This document shows, in pieces, positions 45,170 to 55,449 of a stretch of 64,000 bases of DNA (its first letter is position 1; each line of letters starts with the position of its first letter). Made by a program: the position numbers and the translations under genes. A model generated the notes under the pieces. It had not been told where the DNA came from. It saw only the letters and a list, made by a program, of their open reading frames with translations, and did not search any database. Origin of the DNA: Lepidodermella squamata (taxonomy: Eukaryota; Gastrotricha); contig JBLDXI010000004.1 of assembly GCA_047495785.1 (NCBI GenBank), positions 1,426,001-1,490,000 on the forward strand. The letters are read 5' to 3'.

Positions 45170-48100
45170 CTAGTGCTTGCCAATGGTGAAAGCGGCGCAA
45201 TTGATTTCGACGATTCGCATTTGGCTGACAGTCAGAGCGGTGTTGAATATGCTCAAACACGACATGCTACCGAGAAGTTGGTCTTGCGGGTTTGCCCATG
45301 ACCTATCGAGTGGAACATTATTTTCATGGCAAAAACAAGGTCAAACATGAACTAACCGTCCCAAGGTGAATGCCCCACCTTTTGTAATAGGTCTTGGGTT
45401 GCTCCCTATGACCAGAGGCTTCTTTTGAATATATAACGATAGTTCACCTCTGCCCACATCAGACATAATCGAAACAAACTGCCAGTCCAATGGCGCAGGG
45501 CGCGAGTAAAATGTTGTTTCTGTGCCGTATGGCCGTATACCAAAACCGCCAGCCACATTCGCTACGACTTTGAGTCCCGCCGTCGACGCATCAGGGGCAA
45601 ATTCGAATAGCGGCGTGTTCGCCAGAGCTGATTTCGAGGCTAGCAGAGTTATGGTAAAACTGCCCGTGCTCAGCTTGACCTTATCGGCAGCCACGGTTAT
45701 AGCATCGGTTGAATTGAAATAAAACGCCGTGTTAGGTACGCCGAACGGTCCGGTAACTCGCTGGAGAGGCGTGGCTGGGGGCGTGGCACTGGCTGTGGGT
45801 GCGACTACGTCATTGAAATCAGAAATCAGAGGCCAGAGAGCTGTGTTCGACGGCAGGATAGCTTTCAAGTTCTCCGGGGCCCAGGTTGTTCCGAAGTGAA
45901 TTTGCAGACACCGCTTTCGAACTATCCACAACTGCTCGATAGTTAGAGCTTTGTCGTAAATCGATAAGCAAGACACGCCACCATAGAGGGTGCCACTGCC
46001 GTCATCGAAGTCCTTGGCGAGTTTCATCTTGGTACTGGTTTCCGGCGGTGATACGGTTGCAGTGTAAGTCACGCTGTCGCAAACAGCTGTCAGTTTATTT
46101 GAGGTACTGTCGTAGATTGCAGCGATGAACACGTAAGACAGGGAAAGCCCATTTAGCGATGTACAGTTGACTTGAGTGAATGGACTTGCTGAGTCTTTAG
46201 AAAATCAAGTAATTCAGGCGGGTAAAGCTACATACAACCTGAAACCTCACCGATGGATATTCGCATCGAGTCAGTAAGAAAATCGTAGAATATCCTGAAG
46301 AGTGCTTTCGAATCATAAAACATGATAATTGGTTGTGGAGAGCTCTGATATGTCCCAAAACAAGCGTAGAGAGAAATGGTAAAAGATGACTGGCTCAAAC
46401 TGAGCTTGCTACTTTGAACGTGTAGATAGCTTGCGGTGGTTATTAGCAGAGAATCTGGGGTACCGAAAGGACCATTCCAGAATGAAGCAGAGCCTCCAAT
46501 CACAGTTCCGTTGACGTTATTTCCGCTGATATCGCTTGTACTGTAGGTACTCGTTAGCGGGAAAAATGCCAAATTTCTTGGTAGACCGAATGGGCTCTCT
46601 GGAAAAATGCAACAGATAGCTTCCACATGTGAAACTTAACATTTTGATAATCTCACGTTGCTCGCATAATGCCAATGTACCAAAAGACAAACCAGTCGAA
46701 ACCTTTTATGCGGATTAATTCCATTACAAATGCTTTGGAGGCATAAAACATAATGCTCACGTAATTTAGAGAACAGCTGTTGGCAACGGGCACACATTCG
46801 GCTTTCATCAGCAGCTGATTTGTGCACAAGGCGTACTTGATGTAGGGAATACAAATGTGCATTTAGTAAGAAAGCTTTTTGACCAAAAAACCGCAGGCCT
46901 AGCTAATTTTGCCTAATTCGTAATTCGAAATTTCTCAAATTTATCCTGCAGCCAGTAGCCAGCATCCGCTAAGATAATATGTACGAGGTTATCTAATACA
47001 ATTCCATCTAATCTAATACAATCTAATACAATCTAATACAATCTAATACAATCTAATACAATTCCATATTTGTTCCATATTTTGTTCCATACTTGAGAAC
47101 TATTTCAAGGTGCTGGCTAAAGGGCAAACGAAATGGGACTGTCTTATTCTCGAAATGCTCTACATTCGTAAGCTTAAGCATTGTGCGAAGTAGGTTCCGG
47201 GAGCTGAGCTGTTTTCTAGGACCCAGCCGAAGAAATCAAAGGGTCCTCCCTGTGGGTTTCTCAGCCTTCCCCTGGTTCGAGTCCCGGAGCTGCGGTGTCG
47301 CGACAACCCAGCACCCCTGTACTTCGCACTTCGCTAAAGCCTAATTTCAACAAACAAAACGACTCATGACTGAAGTTACGCTAACCGAAAATAAGAACGC
47401 TATTGACCACAAGAAAAATGGGAAAGCCCCGGGGATCGACGAAATACGACCTGAAAAAATTAAAGCACTAAGCGACACGAATATTGAATGGCTCAGCGAG
47501 ATCCTAAATCAAGCCTGGATAAAAAGGGGGTCCCTGAAGAATGGTCAACTGCTATAATTACCCCTTCTATGATGAGGAACTAAATTATAGGATTTCCAAG
47601 GCAAGAAGTGTTTTCGGAGCCATGAATAAATTCATGTGCAATAAAAATCAGGTGTCTATTGCTAAGTTGAAAGTTCTGACCTGCGTTATTAGTTCACATG
47701 ACTACGACGAGGAAGGACTAATTAACAAAATTTATATTTGGACGCCTCCGTTGGGTTGGTTTACACTTAGAGGACGACCCCAAACTAGATGGATCCACGG
47801 AGTGCATAGAAGTTTGATCAAAGTAGGACTGGCTAAGGAATTGCGCCGGAAAAAGGAAACTAGCTCTAAGAATAAAGCCAAGGATAAGAACGGCAAAACG
47901 CCAAAGAACAGGGAAAAACCCGGCGAAACGGAGTTTGAGAGTAAAATTATACCTGATATTCAACTAGCTGAAATGGTATCTTTTGAAAAAGATGAATGGC
48001 GCAAGATTGTTAACTCGATTGAAAACTAGGTATTTTTCGGAAAAGCAGAATCTTCAACTGTGGGGGTGGGTGAGGATTTATTTTTGCCTGCGCGCCCTCT

Positions 48101-51100
48101 TCAAAACCGGAAACGGCAAAGACGCTTCAGTCAAGAATAGGTTTGAATAAAACTATTATTATATATTATATTATTATTATTATAAAACGACTCAATCAAA
48201 GCTTAGCTATTGATGGAGCCGATATTCCATGAGAGGTGTAAAAGAAGATGGAAAACTAGCCAGATTACAATTTCAAGATGCTTGAGATGGTTCTTCTGGG
48301 CGTCATGGCTCTTTAAATAAATAAATAAATAAACCTTAAAACATCCACCTCAATTCTTAACTTCACTTCAAATTTCGATTTAATTTCTTATACAATCCCT
48401 GAAGATGGTTATTAAGTATAACCGAAACGTTGGCATAGTGACGCCGAACTGCGTCGCAAGGTAAAATCGAACAATAGAGTAGCCTGCGGGAATAGGTCTT
48501 ACAGGCTGAATATCCAAAGATTTTGTATCCAAAGATGGTTTGGTAAATGGGGACAGTAGGCGAAAAATGAGCCGGTTTTGCTACAAGAACAGCGAGCTTT
48601 AATTTTCAGATTTTTCTTGAGACGCAATTTCGGCGTCCATTGGGAAAAAACGCGTTACGTTTTATGAACAAGATTTATTCGAAGAAACTTGTAATACGAA
48701 ATGTTATATTATATTACATCGTAAAATATCTAATTTGCATAGGTACTCGACCCATATTTTTAAGGTCATTTCTTTCTCTACGATTTTTAATGACTAATTT
48801 GATGAAAATGATGAAATCGACACCGTGCTACGATGACAATATTCGCTAAAGTTAAAATGACGTTAAGAGGACTTACAGCTGCTCTGCAGGCGGCGTAATT
48901 ATCGGAAAATGTCCCATTTGCGTAAACAACTGCCTATAACACGCAATTTCCTAATTTAAAATAAAAATTTGAGGATACTGGTCATACCGAAGGCTGTCCT
49001 TGCGTGCAACTTGGCGAATCTTGGCAACTTTGTCCGCAGAGATAGGCACTCTGAAAAAAAGCAAAAAATTTGAAAATGATACGTATTAAAGAACAGCCTC
49101 ACCGCAGTATTGCAAGCACTTTCAGACGTGTAGCTGACATTTCCAATCTATAATGGAACTTTTTGAAAGCAACGCAAAATCATAACTCGCATCAACTTAC
49201 GGCGGTGGATGGGCTCGAGCAAGACGGGAAGCAGCCATTGTATGATTTATCGCCAGCGTTGTAACAGTGCACGTAATTGACAACTGATTGATATGAAATG
49301 TTCATCGACTGAGATTATCCATCAAATCTATTTAAACCAACTTTTGCAAATCGCAAACGAGTCATAGGTGGCACCATCTTGGCTTGCGGCCTGGAAAAAA
49401 GAGTGTTGCAAAAATCAGAATCCCGCTGAGGTAAACTCACAGTGGACGTAGGGCAATTCGAGCTGATCGGGATGCAGACAGCGAGCAGATTTGTCTTTGG
49501 ATCGACGCAGCGTTTATGTTTCCCCTGAATCTAGCTAATTATAACCAGCAAAATCGCTGAACATCTCTTAATCACCTGAATCGCAGCAATACAGGCTTGG
49601 AAGTTGTCACCAAACGGCGTAGTGCTTGATCCGACAACTCCACCCTGTAATATTAAAGATTGAACTCAAAAATCAAATTTTAAGACTGAAGTAGGGTATC
49701 ACATCGTATTTCCCGGTACCGCTCGGGCACGAATCCAGGCAGCTACCACCGTTCGAAGCATCATAACACATGTTGACGGACTGATAGAAAAATAGTTCAC
49801 TGTATGGTATTATAATTGGTGGAATAACACTCAACCCCTGTTTCGCAAACAGGTTTCGAGGCGAAGATAGTTTGGCTGGGTGTCTGTTAAACGCAAATCG
49901 ATCAAGGCATGGAATCATTGAAAAAAGATCTCACATCTGTCCCGTCGCATGGCAACTGAGCAGGCTTGCATCCGGAGAACGTGGTACCGGTCGGACCAAA
50001 GCAGCGCCGATGGGGGAAATAGGACTGTGGGGCTGTGAAAATCTCAGATAGACTCAATAATTGTATTCCAAATGTTGTAACCGACCCGATTCGCATTCGC
50101 CAAGGTCGTTGAATGTGACGCCAGGTGAGAGGGCTCTCGTACTACCAGCCGGGCAGGTTTCACTTCCGTCAGTAAGGATGCACTTAACCAGAGCGTAGGT
50201 TTGTGAATTCAGGCAAAATTTGTGTGGTTTCTAGATAATTTGTTTCATCAAAAATGATTATTAACCATTAATTAAAGTACCGTATATGCCGCGAGATACC
50301 TCAGGCATTGAGCGTAATTCGCCCCGAAATCGGTTGCGGCATTGAAGGTCGCAACCTGAAAAGAGAAAATAAGGCATTTTCGATATTGAAACGATTTCAA
50401 CCCAATAAAGGAAGCTCACCAGACTCATGGGCGATCGGCAAATGCTACGGCAAACGAATGAAGATGCGGATTTGCAGAATGCTGCCGGCTTTAGAAAAAC
50501 GAAGAAAGTTAAATTAATCATTATGCTTATTCGAAAAATAACCTACCCCTGTAGAGCAATGTTTCTTGTCGATGTAGATTCCACCACTGGGAGCCTGCAA
50601 CAGAAATTGAGATATAAGATTGAGATGAACTGGAAGGGGGTAAAGGGGGTAAACAAACCCCCCTGGCGTTCGAAACTTTCTGAAGAACGTAAGTGTCCTC
50701 TCATTTGTTTGCAAATTTTGGGCTGAAAATGGCTCGATTGACCCTCCTCAGAGCTGGGTCACTGTTGAGATGCCGAATTTTTCAAAAGATTCACTGTACC
50801 TGTGTTTGCGCGGTAGCGTTACAGCCCGGCGAAGCCAATCGACAACCAGCAAAAGCAAATGAACTATCCGAATTAGAGAAACACCGAACATGAGGCGAGA
50901 AGTCTGGACTTCTGACGGCTAATATCAATAAATATTTAATCATCAGCGTGAAGTAATTATACGCTTCGATACAAACCTTGAATCTGTCCCAAGCACTCAG
51001 TCAAGCTGAAAATCGGGGTCGATTCACGCTGCAATAAATGAGAAGATGAATGATGTCGAGTGAAACTAATTTGAAGTTTACCCAGCCAGGCGGGCAATTG

Positions 51101-52360
51101 CAGTCGATAGGCACACAAGTCACCGCAGAATTGTTCGTGCACTTTTTCGCCGGGTTTTCCTATAGGTAAAGCAGAATAAAAAATAGTTTAAAGCATAGAC
51201 AACACTTTAACAGATAGGAAGAAAACTATCTTTCCATAGTGAATTTATTCGAGCTGAATTTGCAAAGAGTGCGGCATGAGACCACTGTTTTGATCACCCA
51301 TCCGCCCATAATAATTTTAAATAATTAAAAAATTAAAAAATCAGCAGATACCTTTTTCGAACATTTGGATTTTCTGCTCATAAATAAGCTCATAAGCAGC
51401 CCTCAATCTAATGATACCAGGTACACCTGGCGGTCCCTTATGGATTAGTTTCTAGCATTCGCTAAAAAGGGCTATATTGCGTGATTCTGTGCATAATAGC
51501 CATTCTTCTGCCATGGTAGGCTCGTCCGGTAATTTTTAAAAAATTTGAAAAAATTGGTTTATCCATGTTGAGTATTTTCTTTATCCGGCAATATAAAATT
51601 TGTCCATTAATTAATTAAAAAATTAAAATTAAAATTAATTAGCAAGGCCGAAAATAATTAATAATTTTAATTTTCCGATTATTTTCGGCCTTCCTACATA
51701 TGGACTTTGACTTCTCTCAAAGCGTTGCTTGTTATAGGGAAATTCTTAGAAATGATAATTTTGGAGCCCAGAAAAACTCGAAATAAATTATTTACCCTAC
51801 AAATTATATATCGCCAGATAAAGAAAATGGTTTAGAGGAACATGTTTTAAAAGAAATTGACCATGTATGGCCGAATAGCATTGATGCAGTCGTCGTAACG
51901 CGGCTTGAACGTCAGGCCCGTGAAATTGAGATGCTGCGGAAAATAATTGGTAAATAATACTTTGAGCATGATTAATTTAACCAAAAATTACCGGAATTTC
52001 ATCCTTCGAACACGCCACGGCTCGAGACAAGCATCTCAGGGTGAACTGCTTCACGTTGTAACAGCTACGGGCTGACTGAAATCAGAGCGATGGCGAAATG
52101 TTGACCAAAACGGTCGAAATCTACTTACGCCGTCCTTGCATGACGCAAAATCAGCAAACGTCGAGCCAAGCTGGATGCGAGAAATTTGTTATAGATCAGG
52201 GTTGATTGTTGATTGTATATCCAACCTGATTTTCTTCGAATACAGAGCAATCGTCTTTGCAGGCGATGAATTCATCGTTCCATCGGGATATGCATCGCTT
52301 GTAGCAGTCACCGAAGCGAAAAGCGATGACGAGTAGTAAATAGACTGTTAAAAAATTCAT
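45170..52360 (-). CDS. Gene A4: 12 four-cysteine modules plus two laminin-G-like domains
   Basis: 26 exons: 52360-52226, 52170-52129, 52075-51992, 51933-51862, 51159-51082, 51028-50977, 50918-50800, 50594-50547, 50488-50420, 50355-50281, 50230-50086, 50032-49935, 49883-49836, 49780-49703, 49644-49576, 49524-49441, 49390-49342, 49283-49201, 49147-49103, 49050-48988, 48933-48877, 46835-46761, 46702-46657, 46598-46251, 46194-45357, 45302-45170. Phases agree and give 1010 aa. Exon number, order and phase are the same as A1. The chain is a signal peptide (MNFLTVYLLLVIAFRFGDC), 12 modules (RCFGPTGTTFSGCKPAQLPC is module 7) and two laminin-G-like domains (LAFFPLTSTYSTSDISGNN; ALWPLISDFNDVV). Intron 4 is enlarged by a segment homologous to the B1 5' flank and intron 21 by a LINE fragment. 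All splice sites are GT-AG. Likely secreted and possibly glycan-binding. Confidence 0.87.
46994..47065. repeat. 10-bp tandem repeat (aatctaatac)n
   Basis: Five to seven units of 'aatctaatac' in A4 intron 21. Confidence 0.9.
47186..47310 (+). repeat. Dispersed SINE-like repeat, copy 2
   Basis: Shares 'gcgaagtagg.tccgggagct' with 716-850 and contains 'ggttcgagtcc', matching a polymerase III B-box. Lies directly 5' of the LINE fragment in A4 intron 21. Confidence 0.55.
47366..48180 (+). mobile_element. LINE fragment with internal deletion
   Basis: The first part encodes the start of reverse transcriptase (KNGKAPGIDEIRPEKIKAL). It is followed in another frame by the ORF2 C-terminus (ISKARSVFGAMNKFMCNKNQ, GRPQTRWIHGVHRSL, DEWRKIVNSIEN, stop 48027-48029). 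The RT core is deleted. It ends in an AT-rich 'attatta' tail. It lies in A4 intron 21, opposite to the gene. Confidence 0.8.
51160..51861. repeat. A4 intron 4: copy of the B1 upstream region
   Basis: About 51210-51610 is homologous to 10090-10490, the 5' flank of B1 (same order and orientation). A palindromic AT stretch (51610-51690, 'ttaattttaatt...ccgattattttcggcc') follows. Either an unrecognised mobile element hit both places, or recombination moved B-type flank DNA into A4. Confidence 0.55.
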
Positions 52361-54329
52361 CTAAAAATTGTGGAGCAAAAAAAGCAAATGAATGAAAAAA
52401 ATTGGTTACGTCTTTGATATTGCACCAAGATCACGATCAACGTTCACACGAGGCGGTTTCAAATCGCGTGTAAAATCAAAAATAGAGAGTTACGTCATTC
52501 AACGCCGACACTAACTGTAGTTCAGCTGATAAAAAATAGGCAAATCGTGAAAAAAGCGAGATGTCGGTGGTAAATCAACGACCCAGGCGTTAAATAGTTC
52601 TATTTTTCAAACACTTGAAAAAATGGCTGCTCAGCTCGTTGATTTTCCACCGACATCTCGCTTTTATCACGAATTGACTTTTTAACCTGGCCGCTAACGT
52701 TATTTTTGTACGCGTTTTAACAGCTAAAGAGTTTAATAATGTTATGACTTTGATATCTCACCTTTTTTCACGACGTCGCGTTTTGAACACGTTTTTGCAA
52801 AAATGGAACAGGCAGCGATGTTGCCATTTCCGACGACATTTTTCAGCTTCGGCTCGGCCAGAAAATTGAAAATGAAAATTCAGCCCGATTTAATGTTGAT
52901 GTCAATAGGTTTTCGAAAAATCGTCAACATTTTCTCGCTTCGTTCGATTTATATTGAAATTAAAATTAATAGGGAAATATACAGCGAAGTGTTTTCATCA
53001 AGTGACTGCCAGCTGAAGCATTACAATGAAGTCTTGTGCATGCCCAACTGAAAAATAAATAGGTAGTTGAGAGCTAGTTGAGAAATAAAGTTTTATCAAC
53101 TTGAAAATATGCACAATGTGAGGCAGTAGTTTTCACCAAGGTTTACACAGGCGAGAAGTAAATGAACGACGATACCGGCTGCAAGACCACGAAATCGAGG
53201 AAATGATTTGAAATGAGCTATTTAACCTATTGATATCTGATATATTGTGTTAAAGCTTCGGGTGTTTCTGATTTGATTTCAATTTTCTCTAGATTTTGCC
53301 GTAAAACACAATCTAACTCGATCATCAGCTTTTTCTGCAATCTTTTACAGCCTTATTTTTCGTTATATTTCAACATATCATCAAATCAATATAAATATTT
53401 CAACGATTCATGCATTTATAGTATTTTTGCGTAGTCTTGATTAAATCGCGTGCGGAATATCATGAATGAAAAATCGTATTCAAGTTTTTTTTCAAATTGA
53501 GATGAAAATAATGAGTGTTAATTATGAGTGCGATTTTTCTCGCAGTATGCGATGGAGGTTTTCAGCATTGCTTTTCACAATATAGCAACGATTTTACGCG
53601 ATGCATGGGGGAATGAATGTTTTACATAGTTTCAGCGAAATTTAATTGTAATTGATTCGTGTTTTGAAATTTGTCCGATGGTTGCGCCATTATAAAAGTG
53701 TCCGACGGCTCTTACGTGTTCCAGACAGCCGACTCTTGCGATTTCATGACTTACGTGTTCATGCATACGTCTCACATAACACGGTGTTATGTGAGACGTA
53801 TGCATGAATCTAGCAAGCTTTTTGATCTCCACCAAGAAGCAAGAAACGAGGGCTATTAGTTTTTACCTGCTATTTTTGAGTAGCATACCTTAGATTAGTG
53901 CCCGTTTTGTACACAATAAAACAAGAAAATGTGCAAAAAAAAAGCAAGAAACGAGGTTTTCCTGATTAATTGTTTCGAAAGGATTAGGCTCACTTGGAAG
54001 GTGGTATGACTTTGGTTGGCGCAAAATAATGATCACTGAATCCTCCAAATGCCGCCCTGTCGCGATGAGATACGGAATATGTTTATTAAAACCAGGCGTT
54101 CTGATCTAGGTATTTGTTTAAAACGGAGAGAAACAAATTACTTTTACCTCTAAAAGAACGCTTTATTCTCAGGAAACATCTAATTTGACTTTAGCAGTAG
54201 TTATTGCTGTAATGCCCATCGCGTATCATCAAATCGAACTTCAGGAAGCGAAAAAGAGAATACATTTTTTCTTGAACCAAACACAGCCTCAAAGCTCATA
54301 ACAGGAAGCGAAAATCAACGTTACAAATA
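52361..54329. other. A4 5' flank and intergenic repeats
   Basis: The flank of A4 is homologous to that of A3 up to about 53600. It holds an inverted repeat (arms 52545-52581 and 52636-52672, core 'agcgagatgtcggtgg'), probably a MITE, and a 51-bp palindrome at 53758-53808. No gene is seen. Confidence 0.55.
53758..53808. repeat. Perfect 51-bp palindrome
   Basis: Two 25-bp arms, 53758-53782 and 53784-53808, are exact reverse complements around a single G (53783); the centre is 'cataacacggtgttatg'. It could extrude as a cruciform. Confidence 0.95.
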
Positions 54330-55449
54330 CAGTGTGTCCGTCAAATAATATGAGGCTATTTATAGTCCAAAAGCAACAGCAAGCGTGGCGCGTGCCAGAT
54401 CTGGCGTCTCATTTTTTTCATAAGATGCAAAAAATAATACGTCAATGAAATCGAAAGCTTTATTTACTACTGCTAGTTAAAATTTGTATGCATCAGCTAG
54501 TGTTGATGATTAAACTTTCTTCGTCTTAATTCTTTCAGGTGATAGAGAAGGTGATGTTCTGACCATCAGGAATGCTAATATTTTCCTCTTAACGAGCCGC
54601 GCCTTTAAAAATTATCTTAATTATCAGGTTCATCTCCGTCATCACCATCTTCTCCCTGAGCCGTTTCAGTTTTTTGTTTTGCAAGGGCCATTTTGAATTC
54701 GGCCATGGCCAGTTTTACAAACCGCTTTTTTGGAATCGGGTTTCCCCTTTTTCGCGTACATCGACTTGCCCATCGACTTGGGTCTTCAACAGCCGCGGGA
54801 CATTTTCTAAATTTTTTCGTAATCTTACATGTCTAATTTAATAACTGCCGTTGAAGCATAAAATGCAACAAAAGCAACAAATGCAACAAATGCAATGAAA
54901 GCAACTAAAGCAGTTTCCATTACGACCTGGTAATCTGTTTGAAATGAGTTCCGCGTTTTGAAATAAAGGGGTAATGTCGCTTTCGCCAATTTGTGTAGCA
55001 TCCGGGCGCTATCGGCTAACCGTTATATACGTGAATTTCACATACCCGCAAGAATACGTCCAATGGCTAGTACAAACAGTTTTAACTGAATTGGATAAGA
55101 AAATTTGCTATTTAAATGGTTATATTTTTTCCAGATATTAGGTTGACATTGTTGCGCGTTTGATCTTATTGCATGAATATTCAGGGCAACTCGTTGTCCC
55201 CAAAACTTTAGCAATGTACAAAGCTTGCAGGTGAAAATCCCGAAGCTAATGCTTTCGTTCCGAAGAATGTTCTTTATCTTGATTAAATAATACAAATTTT
55301 GGCGGAGCAATAATTGATATTTTTCCAGCAATGAACAACAATAGCTGTACTATCATTCAGTGCTGCGTTTTTTTTGCCTCGTGCACGACTCGTGAACAGG
55401 CGCAATCAAAATGCTATATATAGGCTCATATTATTTGACGGACACACTG
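54330..55449. mobile_element. TA-flanked (Tc1/mariner-like) element, 1.1 kb
   Basis: The ends 'cagtgtgtccgtcaaataat' and 'attatttgacggacacactg' are perfect inverted repeats flanked by TA (54328-54329, 55450-55451). The interior has no clear transposase; a 9-bp repeat 'aaatgcaac' occurs at 54858-54912. Its right end lies in the last codons of gene B3 and supplies the stop codon. Confidence 0.8.

Noticed and set aside
47186-47310. tRNA gene
   Set aside because: A B-box-like 'ggttcgagtcc' is present but no complete cloverleaf or A-box could be drawn; treated as a SINE-like repeat.
48385-48450. 'ctgaagatgg...ccgaaacgtt' resembling a hammerhead or Penelope-type motif
   Set aside because: The hammerhead core ctganga is not present in full and no flanking reverse transcriptase is seen; only a short hairpin can be claimed.
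54660-55331. Transposase in the TA-flanked element
   Set aside because: The minus-strand ORF at 55331-55038 and the short frame near 54700 show no recognisable DDE/D signature.
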